The notes beneath the pieces were generated by a model that saw nothing but the letters and a program-made list of their open reading frames with translations, was not told the origin of the DNA and made no database searches. Below are positions 45,160 to 57,181 of a DNA stretch of 64,000 nt, in pieces. How positions within the stretch are numbered: position 1 is the first letter of the stretch; the number at the start of each line of letters is the position of its first letter. Location: positions 3,100,001-3,164,000 of the forward strand of contig JAPYXD010000581.1 in NCBI GenBank assembly GCA_030998225.1. The letters are read 5' to 3'. The position numbers and the translations under genes are program-made. This DNA comes from Diplolepis rosae (taxonomy: Eukaryota > Arthropoda > Insecta > Hymenoptera > Diplolepididae).

Positions 45160-45434
45160 CCCTTTCACTGTAACCTGGGTCAATTAGACCCAGGCTAAAA
45201 TTTGTGATTTTTCTACTAAAAAAAACTGTTTTTCATGACTTTATTCCGTTATTGTTATTTATGTAGTAAATTTAACAAATCAAAGAACCTTACATTTCGA
45301 ATCGTAATCATAAAGTAGAAATTTCAAGCATTATACATGAATTTTTCCACATTTTTAAAGTATTTTCAAGCTGCGGGTCTATTAGACCCACGTTACACTT
45401 AAGTATTACAAATAATAGCGTTACAGTGAAAGGG
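45160..45434. mobile_element. piggyBac-like MITE, 275 bp
   Basis: TIRs ccctttcactgtaac / gttacagtgaaaggg, flanked by TTAA at 45156-45159 and 45435-45438. The TTAA target and CCC start fit piggyBac. Inside each end is a palindrome of the type gggtctattagaccc. Non-coding. Confidence 0.88.
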
Positions 45435-45959
45435 TTAATAATTTATGGTGTAACAATAAAGTCTTTGATAATTTGTTAAATTATCTCTTAGTACTTGTAT
45501 AAATATTTAATGAAATTGTTTTGTAAAATTAAGAGAATGACATTATTGTAATTTTAGTTATTTTTTATGCAAAAAAACACTTTATTTATTCAAAATGACA
45601 AAAAAATTAATCCAGTCCCATTGTGAATAATAAAAAAACCAGGAGTGATTGTTACGAGCAGCTTACGTTAGAGTTGCGCGAACGACGATGATTGGCTGAT
45701 TCTTCGTGGCGTTAACTCTTAAAAGAGACCAGGAATTTGAAATTTTAAAATAAATAAACACAGGCTGTGCTAAATAAGAATTTAATAAAAAGAGTTCAAT
45801 TACTCGTGGTTAAGCCTGGACACTTACACACAAGAACCGATTTAAATTAAAGATAAATACCGATTATACAAGTTTCTACAAGTTCGACGAGAGAACTTGT
45901 GGCTGCTTCCAGACTAAACCTTCCAATCCTTAAATTAATGTACTTATCATAAACATAAA

Positions 45960-46598
45960 ATTTTGATTTTGTCCCAAATAATCATCATTTGCACATGGAG
46001 AGCTCCAAAAAGTTTACGATGATGCTGCTCTAAGTGAAACAATGTGCCGTGATTGGTTCCGTCGCTTCAAAGATGGTGATTTCGATGTTGACGACCGTCC
46101 GTGTGAATTGGTGTATTTGGTAGGACCAAGTCGGTGTTATTTATTATAAGCTGTTGAAACCGAACGAAACCATTACTGGGGAATGGTATCGAACGCAATT
46201 GATGCATGAAAAAGTGATTATACAGCATGACAACGCTCGGCCTCACGTTGCCAAACCCGTTATAACCTACTTGGAAATGCTTAAATGGAAAGTCCTACCC
46301 CATTCGCCGTATTCCCCAGATATTGTGCCGTCCGATTATTTCTTGTTCCGGTTGATGGCACATGGTCTGGCTTATCAGCAATTCCGCTCATATGAAGATT
46401 TCGAAAAATGTCTTGATTCATGGATAGCCTCAAAAGATGAACACTTTTACCGTAACGGTATTCGAGCTCTACCAGAAAGAAGGGCAAACGTTGTAGCTAA
46501 CGATGTGCAATACTTTGAATGATTCATTAGTAACCATTTTTTTACAATAAAGTTGCATTTTCAGCAAAAAAATAGCGGGAACTTAGTTGGGGACCTAA
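45960..46598 (+). mobile_element. Internally deleted mariner element
   Basis: The right end reads gcgggaacttagttgg ... acctaa, then TA at 46599-46600; the complement ttaggt...aactaagttcccgc is shared with the 5' end of the copy at 10.15-10.83 kb. The left TIR is not visible, so the left boundary (about 45960) is approximate. Coding scraps are described next. Confidence 0.7.
45999..46522 (+). pseudogene. Mariner transposase with central deletion
   Basis: The N-terminal piece (about 45999-46100) reads YDDAALSETMCRDWF and RRFKDGDFDVDDRP. It is joined directly to IYYKLLKPNETITGEWYRTQL, so the middle with the first catalytic aspartate is gone. The remainder is intact: HEKVIIQHDNARPHVAKP, YSPDIVPSDYFLFRLM and the end NDVQYFE stop at 46522. 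The frame changes between the parts. Confidence 0.88.
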
Positions 46599-46600
46599 TA

Positions 46601-47302
46601 CATATAATAATTATATATTAATTTATCAAAATTCAAATTTTAAAAAACAAAACAGTTTTTATTTTTTCTTACATTTTCCGGGGTCGCTGCAGGTAACGGA
46701 ATTTATACATCAGCAGGGATAATCAAGTAAAACTTAAAACAGATAGGGGATTTTATTTTTTCAACAAATTATAATTTAACCATAATAATTATAAAATTTA
46801 ACAAATAAATTCCTTTATTAACTCCTACTGATTCAAAGTAATTCCAATTTAAATAAAAAAATGTAAGATTTCCATACAATAATTTCCACCTGCCCTATCC
46901 GATGGCTAGATACATTTTGGTTCCCTTAGTGATGCCAGATGGAAACTAATCTGTGAGGCAGCGCCACCTCTGTCCTCTCCTATAAAGGTATTGTTTTACA
47001 TGGTGTTCATAAACGAATTTAAACAATTATCAGGAAAATAGAAATATTTCGTGATTTCAAGTCGTTGTTTTTATTATTATTGAAATTTAGTGTTTTTAGG
47101 GCATATTAATTCAATCATAATTTTTTATTAGATCATTAATAATTGACTGCTTGAATTAATTATATTTATTAATTTACTCCATTAATTAATACTAATAATT
47201 TATTAAAGCAACTATATCAGATCAAATGATAAGGTCTTGTTACTCAATGCAATGCATAATATTTTGTATTATCAACATAAAATAAGGCAATTATGCGGAT
47301 TA
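46601..47302. other. AT-rich spacer
   Basis: No gene or repeat recognised. Confidence 0.5.
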
Positions 47303-47462
47303 TGGTGCATTTATACCTCTGCCTGACCGATGCGGACAGAAAATACATAAGAGTAAAGGAGACAGACAGTGTAAAATTGGACAAAAAGAAAACGTCTGTC
47401 TTTTTTGCTCTTATGTATTTTCTGTCCGCACCGGTCAGTCAGACAAAGGTATAAATGCACCA
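47303..47462. mobile_element. Harbinger-like foldback MITE, 160 bp
   Basis: tggtgcatttatacct at the left pairs with the complement at right; pairing continues through gcggacagaaaatacataag on each arm, leaving a short loop. TTA flanks both ends (47300-47302, 47463-47465), the target type of PIF/Harbinger elements. The reading frames on both strands here are by-products. Confidence 0.75.
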
Positions 47463-47465
47463 TTA

Positions 47466-48609
47466 GTTCCAAGCAATTGAAAGTCACATCATTAACGGAC
47501 GACGGGTTCAATGGTGAAAAAAGCCGTCGTCGGATAGGGCTGATTTCCACAATAATACTTTTAACTAAATCTCTAAAACATAACCTATAATATATACCCT
47601 TTTAGTTCTCGTTTTTCACATTCTTCAGCACTAATAAAATGCACATAAGAGGTTTCAGAGATAATTTCATATTCCAGTATTAATTAATTTTCATTGTTTA
47701 ACACGTTTAATAAGCCAAAATAACAAAATTCTGATAAATTCTGAAAGAATTTATCTGCCGGTTATATTCTTTGTAATATTCTCATTTTCTTTACTGTTCT
47801 CGAAGTAATATAACCGACTCAGAACTCTATTCATGCATAAGGGATTGGTCTCCTTATGTCTATTCTCCATGATCAGCCCCCTATATCTTGATTAGAGTTC
47901 TAAAGAGTTTATGTGACCGAGAATATGTCTGGGAGCACGGGAATATGACTGAGAATTTCTCTGATGAATGTGCTCTTCGAGAATTTATGAGAATTTAAAA
48001 ATATTTTTCCGTAACGGTTCAAGCTTTCAATTGTTTTTGATAAATGCTTTGTTCTGGAAGTTCATGTAAAGTGCGCAATAAAAATGGAAAAAAAAAGAAT
48101 ATAGTTTGGAATTTTTTTTTTAAATTATTGATAAACAAAATAAAGCTTCTTTCAAGTGCAAATACTGTGATCAGATGTACAGAAAGCATGCCACTCGACA
48201 AATACAGCACTTAAAAAAGTGCATAAACTGTTCCAAAACTGTCAAACAATTATTTAAATCAAAGCGTAATTTGTGCGAAGAAAACTTGAATCACTTTTGT
48301 TCTTTATGTTTGAATTTAATATAATGGCTATAAAAAATTTTTTTTTGATATTGAATTCAGATAAAACTTGCCATTCTTCGTAGTTTATTTATATGAAACC
48401 TTCACTATTGCAATTCATAGTGTTTGGAAATAAATTTACAATATTATAAGGTTTAATGATAAAGAAAATATTGGTGAAGGTATGGTAAAATTCCCTTAAA
48501 TTCTCTGTAAATTCTCAAGTTATCTTAAAATGACGGTCACAGTCACGAGAACGTGACCGGATTTTAAATGTCCGAGAAATTTAGAACTCTAATCTTGATA
48601 CCAAATGCA
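47466..48609. other. Intergenic AT-rich region
   Basis: No gene recognised. Confidence 0.5.
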
Positions 48610-48619
48610 TAACAAAAAA

Positions 48620-48830
48620 ATCTGCCCGCTTCGCGGGCACATTCTCATCGCGCGCTTCGCGCGCAGCTCACTTCGCTCGCAAGTTTGAGCGCGCCTAGGG
48701 CGCGCGATTCGATCGTCGCGCTCCGTAATACTCGATCGTCGCGCTGCGCGCTCCGGAATTTTTGAACGTCGCGCTTCGCGCTCCGTTCTTTCTGAACCTC
48801 GCGCTTCGCGCTCGGTCTTGTGCTCTTCGC
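48620..48830. repeat. CG-rich array of short palindromes (CGCGCTTCGCGC type)
   Basis: The block tcgcgcttcgcgctc or a close variant occurs about five to six times, separated by gaac, gtt or gatcg spacers. CpG density is extreme for this AT-rich window. A single related block (gcgctcgcgcttcgcgctc) occurs near the start of each full copy of the following repeat (49014 and 62709), so the array may be an expansion of part of that repeat. The 63-codon minus-strand frame over it is a by-product. Confidence 0.8.
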
Positions 48831-48837
48831 ATACATT

Positions 48838-50095
48838 TAAGTTTATTTCTTATATTTTGATACTGAAGCTCAAACCAATTTTATAATAATATTACAGATG
48901 ATGTGAATTACACATTTTCTCAAAGTCACTGAATTCCTTTTTGAATTTAAGTGAAACAGGAAATTCAATTTACTTAAGGCTCTATCGGCCTTAAGGAACA
49001 CATTCTCATCATGGCGCTCGCGCTTCGCGCTCGATTTTCTGTATACATTTCAGTATAACTTTTTAATAAATTACATGATTAAAATAATTTATTTTCTTCC
49101 GAATATCTCAAAAAGGAAAAACAATCGTAGACTTTATTTAAGGAAACAATTTTTCAGAAAAACGCTTATTTCGTATCTCACATATTTTGGTGAAAAAAAT
49201 CGATTTTTTTCAATATTAAAAATCAAAACATAAAATATACATCCTGTCGAGAAATTTCTTAATAAGAATGTGTAGACATCATTTAGGCAAATAATTTTTC
49301 ATCTAAACGTTTTTTATGTATCTCATATATTTTGTCTAAAAAATTGAATTCTTGAATTTCAATCATATTTTTTGGAATTGAAACAAAAAATATATGCTTT
49401 TTCATAAACTGTGTGAGACAAAACTTGTAGATCTTTTTGAAACCAACAACTTTGTATTCCTTCGTTTTTTTCGTATTTCACATATTATTGTTCAAAAATT
49501 GAATTTTGGATTTTCAATATTTTTTTTTTAAATTACAAAGAAAAATATGCATTTTATGAAAAAATGTTACAATTCAAATTTGTAGGTCTTTATGTAGAAA
49601 ATAATATTGTATCATAACGTTTTTTCGTATCTCGTATAATTTAACTGGAAAATGGAATTTTGATATTGACTTTTTTCGAATTTGAATATGCTGTAACATT
49701 TCTAATTTTGATTTAATCAAAAAATGTTATTAGGATCATTTGTAGAGATTTATGAGCACTATCAAAAACCAGGATTGGAATTTTTGATTTTTCCAAAAAA
49801 TTATTTTCAAAAACACAAAAGTAGTGCTCAATCCCTCAATTTTGATTGGATGTGGCTGGTTAACGAACTTGTCCTTACTTTTTCGGCTCCGATAAAGTGT
49901 ACCAAAGCTCAATTCAATCTGATAATTCTATCGAGAGTTATGCCGCACACGACCTACAGACAGACAGACAGACAGACAGACACTTTCGTAAAAACCATTT
50001 TTTCTGACTCAGGGGGTCTCAAAACGTAAAGATTTGATGAAAATTTCGAAAGTCATTTTTCACATAAAACCAATACCTTCTCATCCATGAAGAGA
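48838..50095 (+). repeat. Dispersed repeat, copy 1: ~155-bp internal units with (AGAC)n near the end
   Basis: The copy matches 62533-63797 throughout (for example gatactgaagctcaaaccaa, ctctatcggccttaag, gcgctcgcgcttcgcgct). From about 49080 to 49700 four related units of about 150-155 bp can be seen, each with a block like acttgtagatctttt, then cgttttttcgtatctcacat, then a T-rich stretch. The end holds ggatgtggctgg, (agac)n at 49957-49982 and ctgactcagggggtctcaaa. No protein and no TIR; family not recognised. Confidence 0.8.
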
Positions 50096-51213
50096 ATGTA
50101 AAAATTACGTGAAAGCTGACTGCTGCCGGTGGCGGCGTTGACCGTTCATAGGCCCTAGATTCAAATAAATGCATATGGGAAAAAGCATAAAAGTTTAATT
50201 TTCTCCTAATAAAAACTATTTTATCGCATTTTCTTATACATGATAATAATCTAATGAGATCTTCATATTTTTTACAAAAATTTATTCTCTTCGAAAAGGT
50301 TAAGAAATTCACTTTAGGCAAAAATCTAATTTCCAAATTCTGCCGGAAATGGCATTATTTATGTCATGTTCTTTATTTTATAATTTTTTTATAATTATTT
50401 AAATATTAATACCAACAATTAATGTCGTTACTATAAAATTTGATTATTTTTCATATTATATAACATATTACAATAAATACAATATAGAGTATACACTATA
50501 TATTAGTACTGTAATTAAATCAAACTTTTTTTAAAATAAAAACATTTCAAAAATACTGTTTGGAATTTGAACTAATAATTTGTTAATATCATATTATGAA
50601 ATAAATTATTAATTAATGAAATATATCAATAATATATTATTATTATATATTATAGTTCAAAGCAGTGAAATAGTTGAGGTCTTTCATAAGTGCTCTGAAA
50701 AAATGTCTTTATCTGCAAATATACTTTACTTATTTTTCTATTTATGTATTTATAACATATTTAATTAATTTTTGGCATTCATTAATTTTTTTATTTACTT
50801 CTTTTTTATTTATCTGCGTTGTATTATTTTATTTTGAAATTCATGTATCGTAAAATTATGAATTTAAGTTTCTAATTTCTATTACCTTAGGAATTCTATG
50901 TAATTCGTTAAAACTATAAGCATTAAAAAGTAAGGAATCTAAATTAACAAAAAATCTGAACTTATATTTTTTTTTAGAGTCCAAAACTTTATTATAATAA
51001 CAAAATTGTTAGAAATCAGACATTTTTTCCACTTCAAGACAATCCAATTTTAACAAGCTCATATTAACTTCAATTCAGAATTTAAAAAAATATTCTTTCT
51101 CATCTCTTTTTTATTTCAGTCACTTTCATTTATCTATTTTTTAACTTCTATCAGACAAAATGTTTGCAACTGAATTTATTTGCGATAAGTATTTGAGAGA
51201 CTTTTATTGCGGT
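50096..51213. other. AT-rich spacer
   Basis: No gene or repeat recognised; very low GC. Confidence 0.5.
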
Positions 51214-51226
51214 GCAAAAGAAATTC
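51214..51226. repeat. LINE target site duplication, left copy
   Basis: gcaaaagaaattc, identical to 57395-57407. Confidence 0.9.
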
Positions 51227-51250
51227 TTTCTTTCTTTCTTTCTTTCTTTG
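51227..51250 (-). repeat. (GAAA)n 3' tail of the LINE
   Basis: Six tandem tttc units on the plus strand directly next to the target duplication; this is the tail instead of poly-A. Confidence 0.9.
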
Positions 51251-51542
51251 TCACTCCCAATTGAAAGCAGGGAGGAGAAGTGATAGCCTAGGTCCGGAGA
51301 GTGTACAATCTCCTTGCTGAGAATAAGCGACCTATTTGGCCATGTCTATTAGAGATGGAGCCTCAGGGTTGGTTAACTTTTCACAAGATATTTGAAAAGG
51401 AATGTCTATAGGCGTTTCTTAATTTTAACGCCAGGCGGGCCAAGTAGGTGGATCTGTGTTTAAAAGAGAATGCAAACTGCAAATACAATATAAAACGAAG
51501 GATACAAGTATGAATATGACTGAATACGAAACTAATAATTGT

Positions 51543-54500
51543 TTATATGAGTAACTTGTTCTCCTTAAAAAATCTTAAGATATAGGAGACGGGTTTACTT
51601 GCAGGATTATATAAAAAAGGTTCTATAGAGTACGGCGGGAAACATTTGATTTTTATTAAGGAGGCCTCTAAGACTTTACGAGAGTCGGAGTAATTAGGGC
51701 AAGCCCACAAGACATGATTAATGTCCTCACCGGGGAATCCACAATGGGGACACTCATCAGATTCAATAAAATTTTTTCTTGCCAAACTGGCCGCTAGACT
51801 ATAATGGTTAGCTCGTAATCTAGAAATAGTAACAATGAAACTCCTGTCCAGGTTTAATTTAGAAAACCATAGTTTATTTGATTTATCTGGATTAAAAAAA
51901 TTTTTAAAATAATAGCGACCCACACTCCTGGTCTCAGATACCTCAAGCCATTTACCTACAGTTGAGTTATGTTGAAGCAAATGCGTGGAGGACCAAACAT
52001 CTGTGTGTGCGAGAGAAAATTCCATGATTTGGCCATCAATAGTTGCATTTTTAGCCAGAGAGTCTACAACTTCATTACCATCTATTCCTATATGACCAGG
52101 AATCCAAATCAACGAAATATTGAGTTTGTTCTGGTTTGCTAAGTATAAAAGATTACGGATTTTGAAAATTAAATGAGAAGTGAGAGAGGAGGGGTTAGAT
52201 CTAAAGGTCGCCTCCAAAACACTTCTAGAGTCGGAGCATATTAATGAGTTTGAAATGTTATGATCTAGAATGTACTGTATTGCCTCTCCTATAGCTATAG
52301 CCTCCGCAGAATAAATAGAGGCGTGTTCCGATAATTTAAATTGAATTTCAAGACTTAAATGTGGGGAGTATAATGCGGCTCCTGCTCGAGAATCTGGCTG
52401 TTTAGATCCATCAGTAAAAAAGAGAATATGATTAGGAAATTCGTTAGTGATAAAATTGTTAAAAGTAAAGTTAGGGGATCTACTATTTTGAAAAATGAGA
52501 CCAGAGGATAGATCAATTGTGGGTTGGAAAAATTTCACTTCATAGGGACAGAGATAATATATAGGAATAGTAGAGCTAAGAACCTTTTCCCGAAATCCCT
52601 TTAGCTTAAAAAAGGACTTAAGCAAAAGGAACCCTTTATCTAAATTATATTGTGTTTGATTGTATTTAGTAGTGTAATACAGTTGTTCTAAAGTATTGAA
52701 GACTGGGTGATTTGAAACACAGAAACATTTGATCAGGAATTTATCGGAAAGTAATTGGAATCTGTCTATGAGTGGCAACTCCCCCAATTCCGCCTGCATA
52801 ACCACTATGGGAGTAGAGATTCTAAAACCCAAGATGGTTCGCAAGAATTTATTGTGTAGTTTTGTAAGTTTAGTAAAAAGTTTGTCTTCTTTGAAAATAG
52901 ATAATGCATGACAGCCATACTCCAGAAAGCTTCTTGCCAATGAGCGAAACAGTAACGACAAGATACGAGGGTGAGACCCCCACCAAGTACCACATAAGTA
53001 TTTAATTATATTGAGGACTTGTTGGCCTCGAGAAATTAAGTTCGAAAAGTGTGAGTTCCAAGATAAAGTACAATGAAAGTAGAGACCTAGGAATTTTGTG
53101 TCTTCTGATGGATAAATAAATTGATCATCTATAGTGATCACAAGATCATCCGGCAGCTCATTGAATGCAACCGGGAAAACAACTAGTTTAGACTTCGAAG
53201 GAGAAATTGAAAGACCTATCTGCCTGAAGAAATCATTTTGATTCGCCAGGTTTCTCTGAAGAGTGGAAATACATTCCTGAATTTTGTCACCTGAAAAATA
53301 AATGCCAATGTCATCAGCAAATTCTAAAATTTTACAGCCAAGGGAAAGCACCGAATGTGCATTACGTGTGTAAATCGTATAAAGAACAGGGCTAAGGATG
53401 CATCCCTGCGGAAGACCCTTTCTCAGACAGAAAGGACCTTTATTGTGTCCATTAATTCTAAAGGAAATATATCGTTCGCTTGTGAGATTATGAATAAATT
53501 TACAGATTTTTGGAGGTAAGCCGAGGTGGAGGAGGTCCTGAACCAGGATTGAAGGAATGACATTGTCATAGGCAGCGCTTACATCCAGGAAAAGAGCTGC
53601 TGTAATACGGTTAGTTGCGAGAGATAGATGTAAATCAGAAGAAAGAATACCCAAATTATCGGCACAAGACCTGTTTTTCCTAAAGCCATATTGGAAAGGG
53701 GAAAGAATGTTATTATTCTCTATCCAATGGTTCAATCTGTACAAGATGAGTTTTTCTAAAATCTTTAAAAAACAAGAAGCTAGGGCTATAGGTCTAAATT
53801 TCCTGCGGGTGGTTTTAGGTAGGAGAAATATAAGAAAATTCTTCCAAGAATCAGGAAAGAGATGTCCCTCAAAGATAGCATTCAGTATAAGCAGTAAGCG
53901 ACTCAAGGATGATTACGGGAGGTGAAGAATCACCTCAAAGTTCACCCTGTCCATGCCTGGTGAAGATTTAGGTTTGACATTACGTAAAGTGTATTTTAGT
54001 TCATCCAAAGTGAAGGGGGGATAAAAAAGGTCATGAGCATGGTCAGAATTAGAGACGACAGGAGGTAAACGTACAGGGGAGTTGAGGAGATCATCAACAT
54101 TTGTTTCTGTAAGAGAAGGAATATCCAAGCCGGAAAAGTCATTAGACATTTCCAGGAAGCTGTGAATGTAAGCATCCATGTCCTCCAAGACTTCCTGATT
54201 AAGAGGGCACGTTGTGATCGAAGGTGGATTAAGTAATCTATGTCTGAACCCCTGGATCTTGTTCCAAACGTTAGTTAACGGAGAATTAAAGGAAAGAGAT
54301 TCGCAAAAGGCTTTGAAACTTGAACGCTTAATGATTTTGAGCCTTTTAGTGGTTTGTGCACTAAATTTTTGGTAATCAATAAAACTTTCATAATCAGATT
54401 TAGCCAGGTAATGTTTCAGCTTAGCCAATCTAATCCTAACCAACCTGTCGCACTCCTGGTTCCACCAGGGGGGGGGGGGGAAGAGGGGTAAAATTTTTTC

Positions 54501-55390
54501 CTAGATGGTTTCCTGTCTAATCTGGGGTCAGCCTTATGAAGGGCATCATCAATGTCCTTAACAAATTTCTGATAGGCATCCAAGATGCTCAAGGAATTAG
54601 ATAAGAGGGGAAGCTCGTTCTCCTCATGAACAGCCAACAGTTCACTCCTGAAGACCCTCCAATCTACCCTATTCAAATTATATTTATGAGAGAAAAATTG
54701 ATAGAAAATAAATGGAATTCCAATATTAATTGAAATGGGAGAATGATCACTACCCATTCGATCAACTAAAGTTGACCAAGATGAGAGTGGTCTTAAGTTA
54801 AAAGAAACCAATGTAAGGTCGATTGCTGTATTTGATTGACCTGGACGAGGAGTTAAAGTGGGTTTGCCATTATTTAATATATTAAGGTTAGAATTTGAAA
54901 TGGCATCTGAAAGGGCGATCCCTGAAGGGCAAGCATGATCACAACCCCAAGACTGATGATGAGAGTTGAGGTCACCCCCAATGAGAATGTAGGAAAAGGT
55001 TGACAGAGAGTCAAAGAAGAAAGACCAATCAATGTCATGGGCAGGGGTACGAGGATTTCTATAAACATTAATGACCAATATTTGACCAAGTTCTGTCGGA
55101 ATAGTTATTGCTAGCAATTCAAGTTTATCGTTAAAGTTTGTGTTTAGGTCCACTTGCTTGAAGGGGATGTCGTTCCTCAATGCAATCAGCAGTCCTCCTC
55201 CCTGTCGAGATAGTCGGTCCTTCCTAATAATGTTGAAATTACGAAGATGAAATTTTGAATGAGGTTTCAACCAAGTTTCATTTAACAGAATAATGTCAAA
55301 GCCATTGGAAATTTTTTCTAGAGGGCCCCTTTTATTGTTGACACTGCGACAATTCCACTGTAGAATATTTAAATATTTTCCTCTTGCCAT
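51543..55390 (-). pseudogene. LINE ORF2: endonuclease, reverse transcriptase, RNase H
   Basis: ORF2 starts at ATG 55390 (MARGKYLNILQWNCRSV). Endonuclease residues are seen in LQWNCRS, LNETWL, GGDLNSHHQSWG and SDHSPI (55390 to about 54720). A 13-G run (54468-54480) breaks the frame just before WWNQECDRLVRIRLAKLK. After an in-frame TAA at 53913-53915 the frame goes on unbroken to 51543. The reverse transcriptase has LFLDVSAAYDNV, KGLPQGCILSPVLY and FADDIGIY; RNase H has FFTDGSK, SAEAIAIGEA, CSDSRSVLEA and WIPGHIGIDGNEVVD, so all four acidic residues are present. It ends with a CPHCGFPGEDINHVLWACP knuckle. Apart from the homopolymer shift and one stop (about 1,280 codons in all) it is complete. 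Confidence 0.93.
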
Positions 55391-55510
55391 AATAAGGGTT
55401 TTAAAGGTATATATGGATAAGAAGGACAAGATTCAAAGAACAGGGGGCAAAACAGCAGGTCAAATGGGTAATGTGACAGGATTCTGTCAAAATGGAAATG
55501 AAGTTCAAAT

Positions 55511-57181
55511 TCAAATTGTGGGATTATATTGGCCGACCATAGATAGCAATGGGGTAAGTTGATTTAAGAGATGCATCATTAATGACATTATTTGTGAAAA
55601 GGATTGAGCCAATTGAGGGGTGAGAGACTTATGGTTATCATGCAACGAAGAGGAAGGGGGTTCAGTATCTCTAGAGAATGAAGGACGGGTGTGATTCTGA
55701 TTCGAGTTAGTTAAGGGATGAGGATTACGGTGCAAGATTCCTGAATTGGGCTGAGAAACAGTGTTGAGGGACAAATTTTGTAGTTCAAGATTTGGTGGTT
55801 GTAAAGGGAGTCCGCCAGAAGTAAAACCAAGCCGTTGACGGGTTTTTTGTATTGTAGCACGTGAATTGTGATTTTGTTTATGAGGGGATTTCATGGGGGA
55901 TTTGGGATTGGAAGAAGCCATACCGGCATATGATGGCACATTTGGAAGGCAAGGATTTCCCAATGGGGAGTCAAGATCGACCTCCCCCAGACCAGGAAAG
56001 TTAGAATAATCAAATCTAGGAGAAGGCTGAGCTGAGCTGTTATACAGGATAGGTTTTTTATTATACAGATAGTTGGGTTCAAATGGGGTATTGTTGGTCC
56101 CAGACTGCCTTTTTTCTTGATGGAATAACTGAGAAGCCTCTTTAATAGGAATGTTCCTAAAGGCCGCCATTTTTCTAATAGTGGATTGCTCTTTAAAGAC
56201 CGGGCAGTTTTTATCTGAAACAAGATGAGAGCCTTTACAATTCAAACAAGTATATGGTCCATTAATTTGTGGACAAACCTGATCCTTCTCATGGGGAGGC
56301 GATCCACAGAAGCGGCAGCGAGGGTTTTTGCATTGGTTTGCCACGTGACCAAACCTAGAACAAGAATAACATAGTTTAGGTTGTGTAATGTATGGGTCTA
56401 CCTTGATTCTCATATGAAAAAGATCGATGAAATCTGGAATCTCCTGTCCTTCAAATTTTATTTGAACTGTAGTGGAAGGGACTTTTTCTCCTTTTTCATC
56501 TTTGTGAACAAAACGTCGTGCTTCCATGATAGGGCATTTGAGGCTTGTAGCTGCGAATCTGATAATATCTTCCGTGGATATGTCAAGTGGAATATTGCGG
56601 ATAATCCCCTCACGGGATACCCGAAAATTAGGAATAAAAGCTTCTAGGTTGAACTTAGAGAGAACGTCTTTAGAGGTAACAATTTTATTAGCTGACTTAC
56701 CATCAAAACATTCCACTGTGACTCTTGCTCTATCTGATTTTTCAATTTTTTTTATGAGACCAGGGAAGGTGGAATGGAGAATTTTCCCCATCGATAAAGC
56801 ATGTTTACATGCACCGCCGTTGGTAGCCTGGACAGAAATGACATATGGTCCTTTATTATGAACCGAGTACCGATTATTTAGTAGGTTATCGTGAGCAGCA
56901 TCGATAAAGGCCTCTCTAATATTAGGGAGTTTATTAGGTTTCGAACTGGAAGGGTCAGAAATATGTGAAGCACCTCTCTTTCTATTTGTGGATTCCAGGT
57001 TAGGATTGGGTACGAGGTTAGGATTACGAGGGTGAGGGACGGAATCTAGGGAGGTTTGAGAGAGGAAACCCGTCTCTTTACTAAAATTTGAGAGAGTCTC
57101 TTTTATGATCTCTGCATCCAAAGGATAAGAAGGATACGAGTCCATAACTTCTTCGTCGCAGCGAATTTCTTGTTGAGCCAT
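55511..57181 (-). CDS. LINE ORF1 (gag-like RNA-binding protein), intact
   Basis: From ATG 57181 (MAQQEIRCDEEVMDSY) the frame is open for 556 codons. The N-terminal third is Ser/Pro/Asn-rich, a globular part follows (about residues 90-260: GPYVISVQATNGGACKHAL and later), and then CCHC-type zinc knuckles: CYSCSRFGHVANQC, CRFCGSPPHEKDQVC and CLNCKGSHLVSDKNC. The C-terminus is Pro/Ser/Asn-rich. Its role is to coat the LINE RNA. It ends 120 bp before the ORF2 start, so the two are separate cistrons. The first ATG of the longest frame was preferred over upstream non-ATG codons. Confidence 0.93.
   Translation of the reverse strand: MAQQEIRCDEEVMDSYPSYPLDAEIIKETLSNFSKETGFLSQTSLDSVPHPRNPNLVPNPNLESTNRKRGASHISDPSSSKPNKLPNIREAFIDAAHDNLLNNRYSVHNKGPYVISVQATNGGACKHALSMGKILHSTFPGLIKKIEKSDRARVTVECFDGKSANKIVTSKDVLSKFNLEAFIPNFRVSREGIIRNIPLDISTEDIIRFAATSLKCPIMEARRFVHKDEKGEKVPSTTVQIKFEGQEIPDFIDLFHMRIKVDPYITQPKLCYSCSRFGHVANQCKNPRCRFCGSPPHEKDQVCPQINGPYTCLNCKGSHLVSDKNCPVFKEQSTIRKMAAFRNIPIKEASQLFHQEKRQSGTNNTPFEPNYLYNKKPILYNSSAQPSPRFDYSNFPGLGEVDLDSPLGNPCLPNVPSYAGMASSNPKSPMKSPHKQNHNSRATIQKTRQRLGFTSGGLPLQPPNLELQNLSLNTVSQPNSGILHRNPHPLTNSNQNHTRPSFSRDTEPPSSSLHDNHKSLTPQLAQSFSQIMSLMMHLLNQLTPLLSMVGQYNPTI

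Noticed and set aside
48645..48836. A 63-codon Arg/Ser/Lys-rich frame
   Set aside because: It is produced by the repeated CGCGCTTCGCGC blocks and has no start context or homology.
49957..49982. (AGAC)n run considered as an independent microsatellite
   Set aside because: It sits at the same position in the copy at 63656-63680, so it is part of the dispersed repeat.
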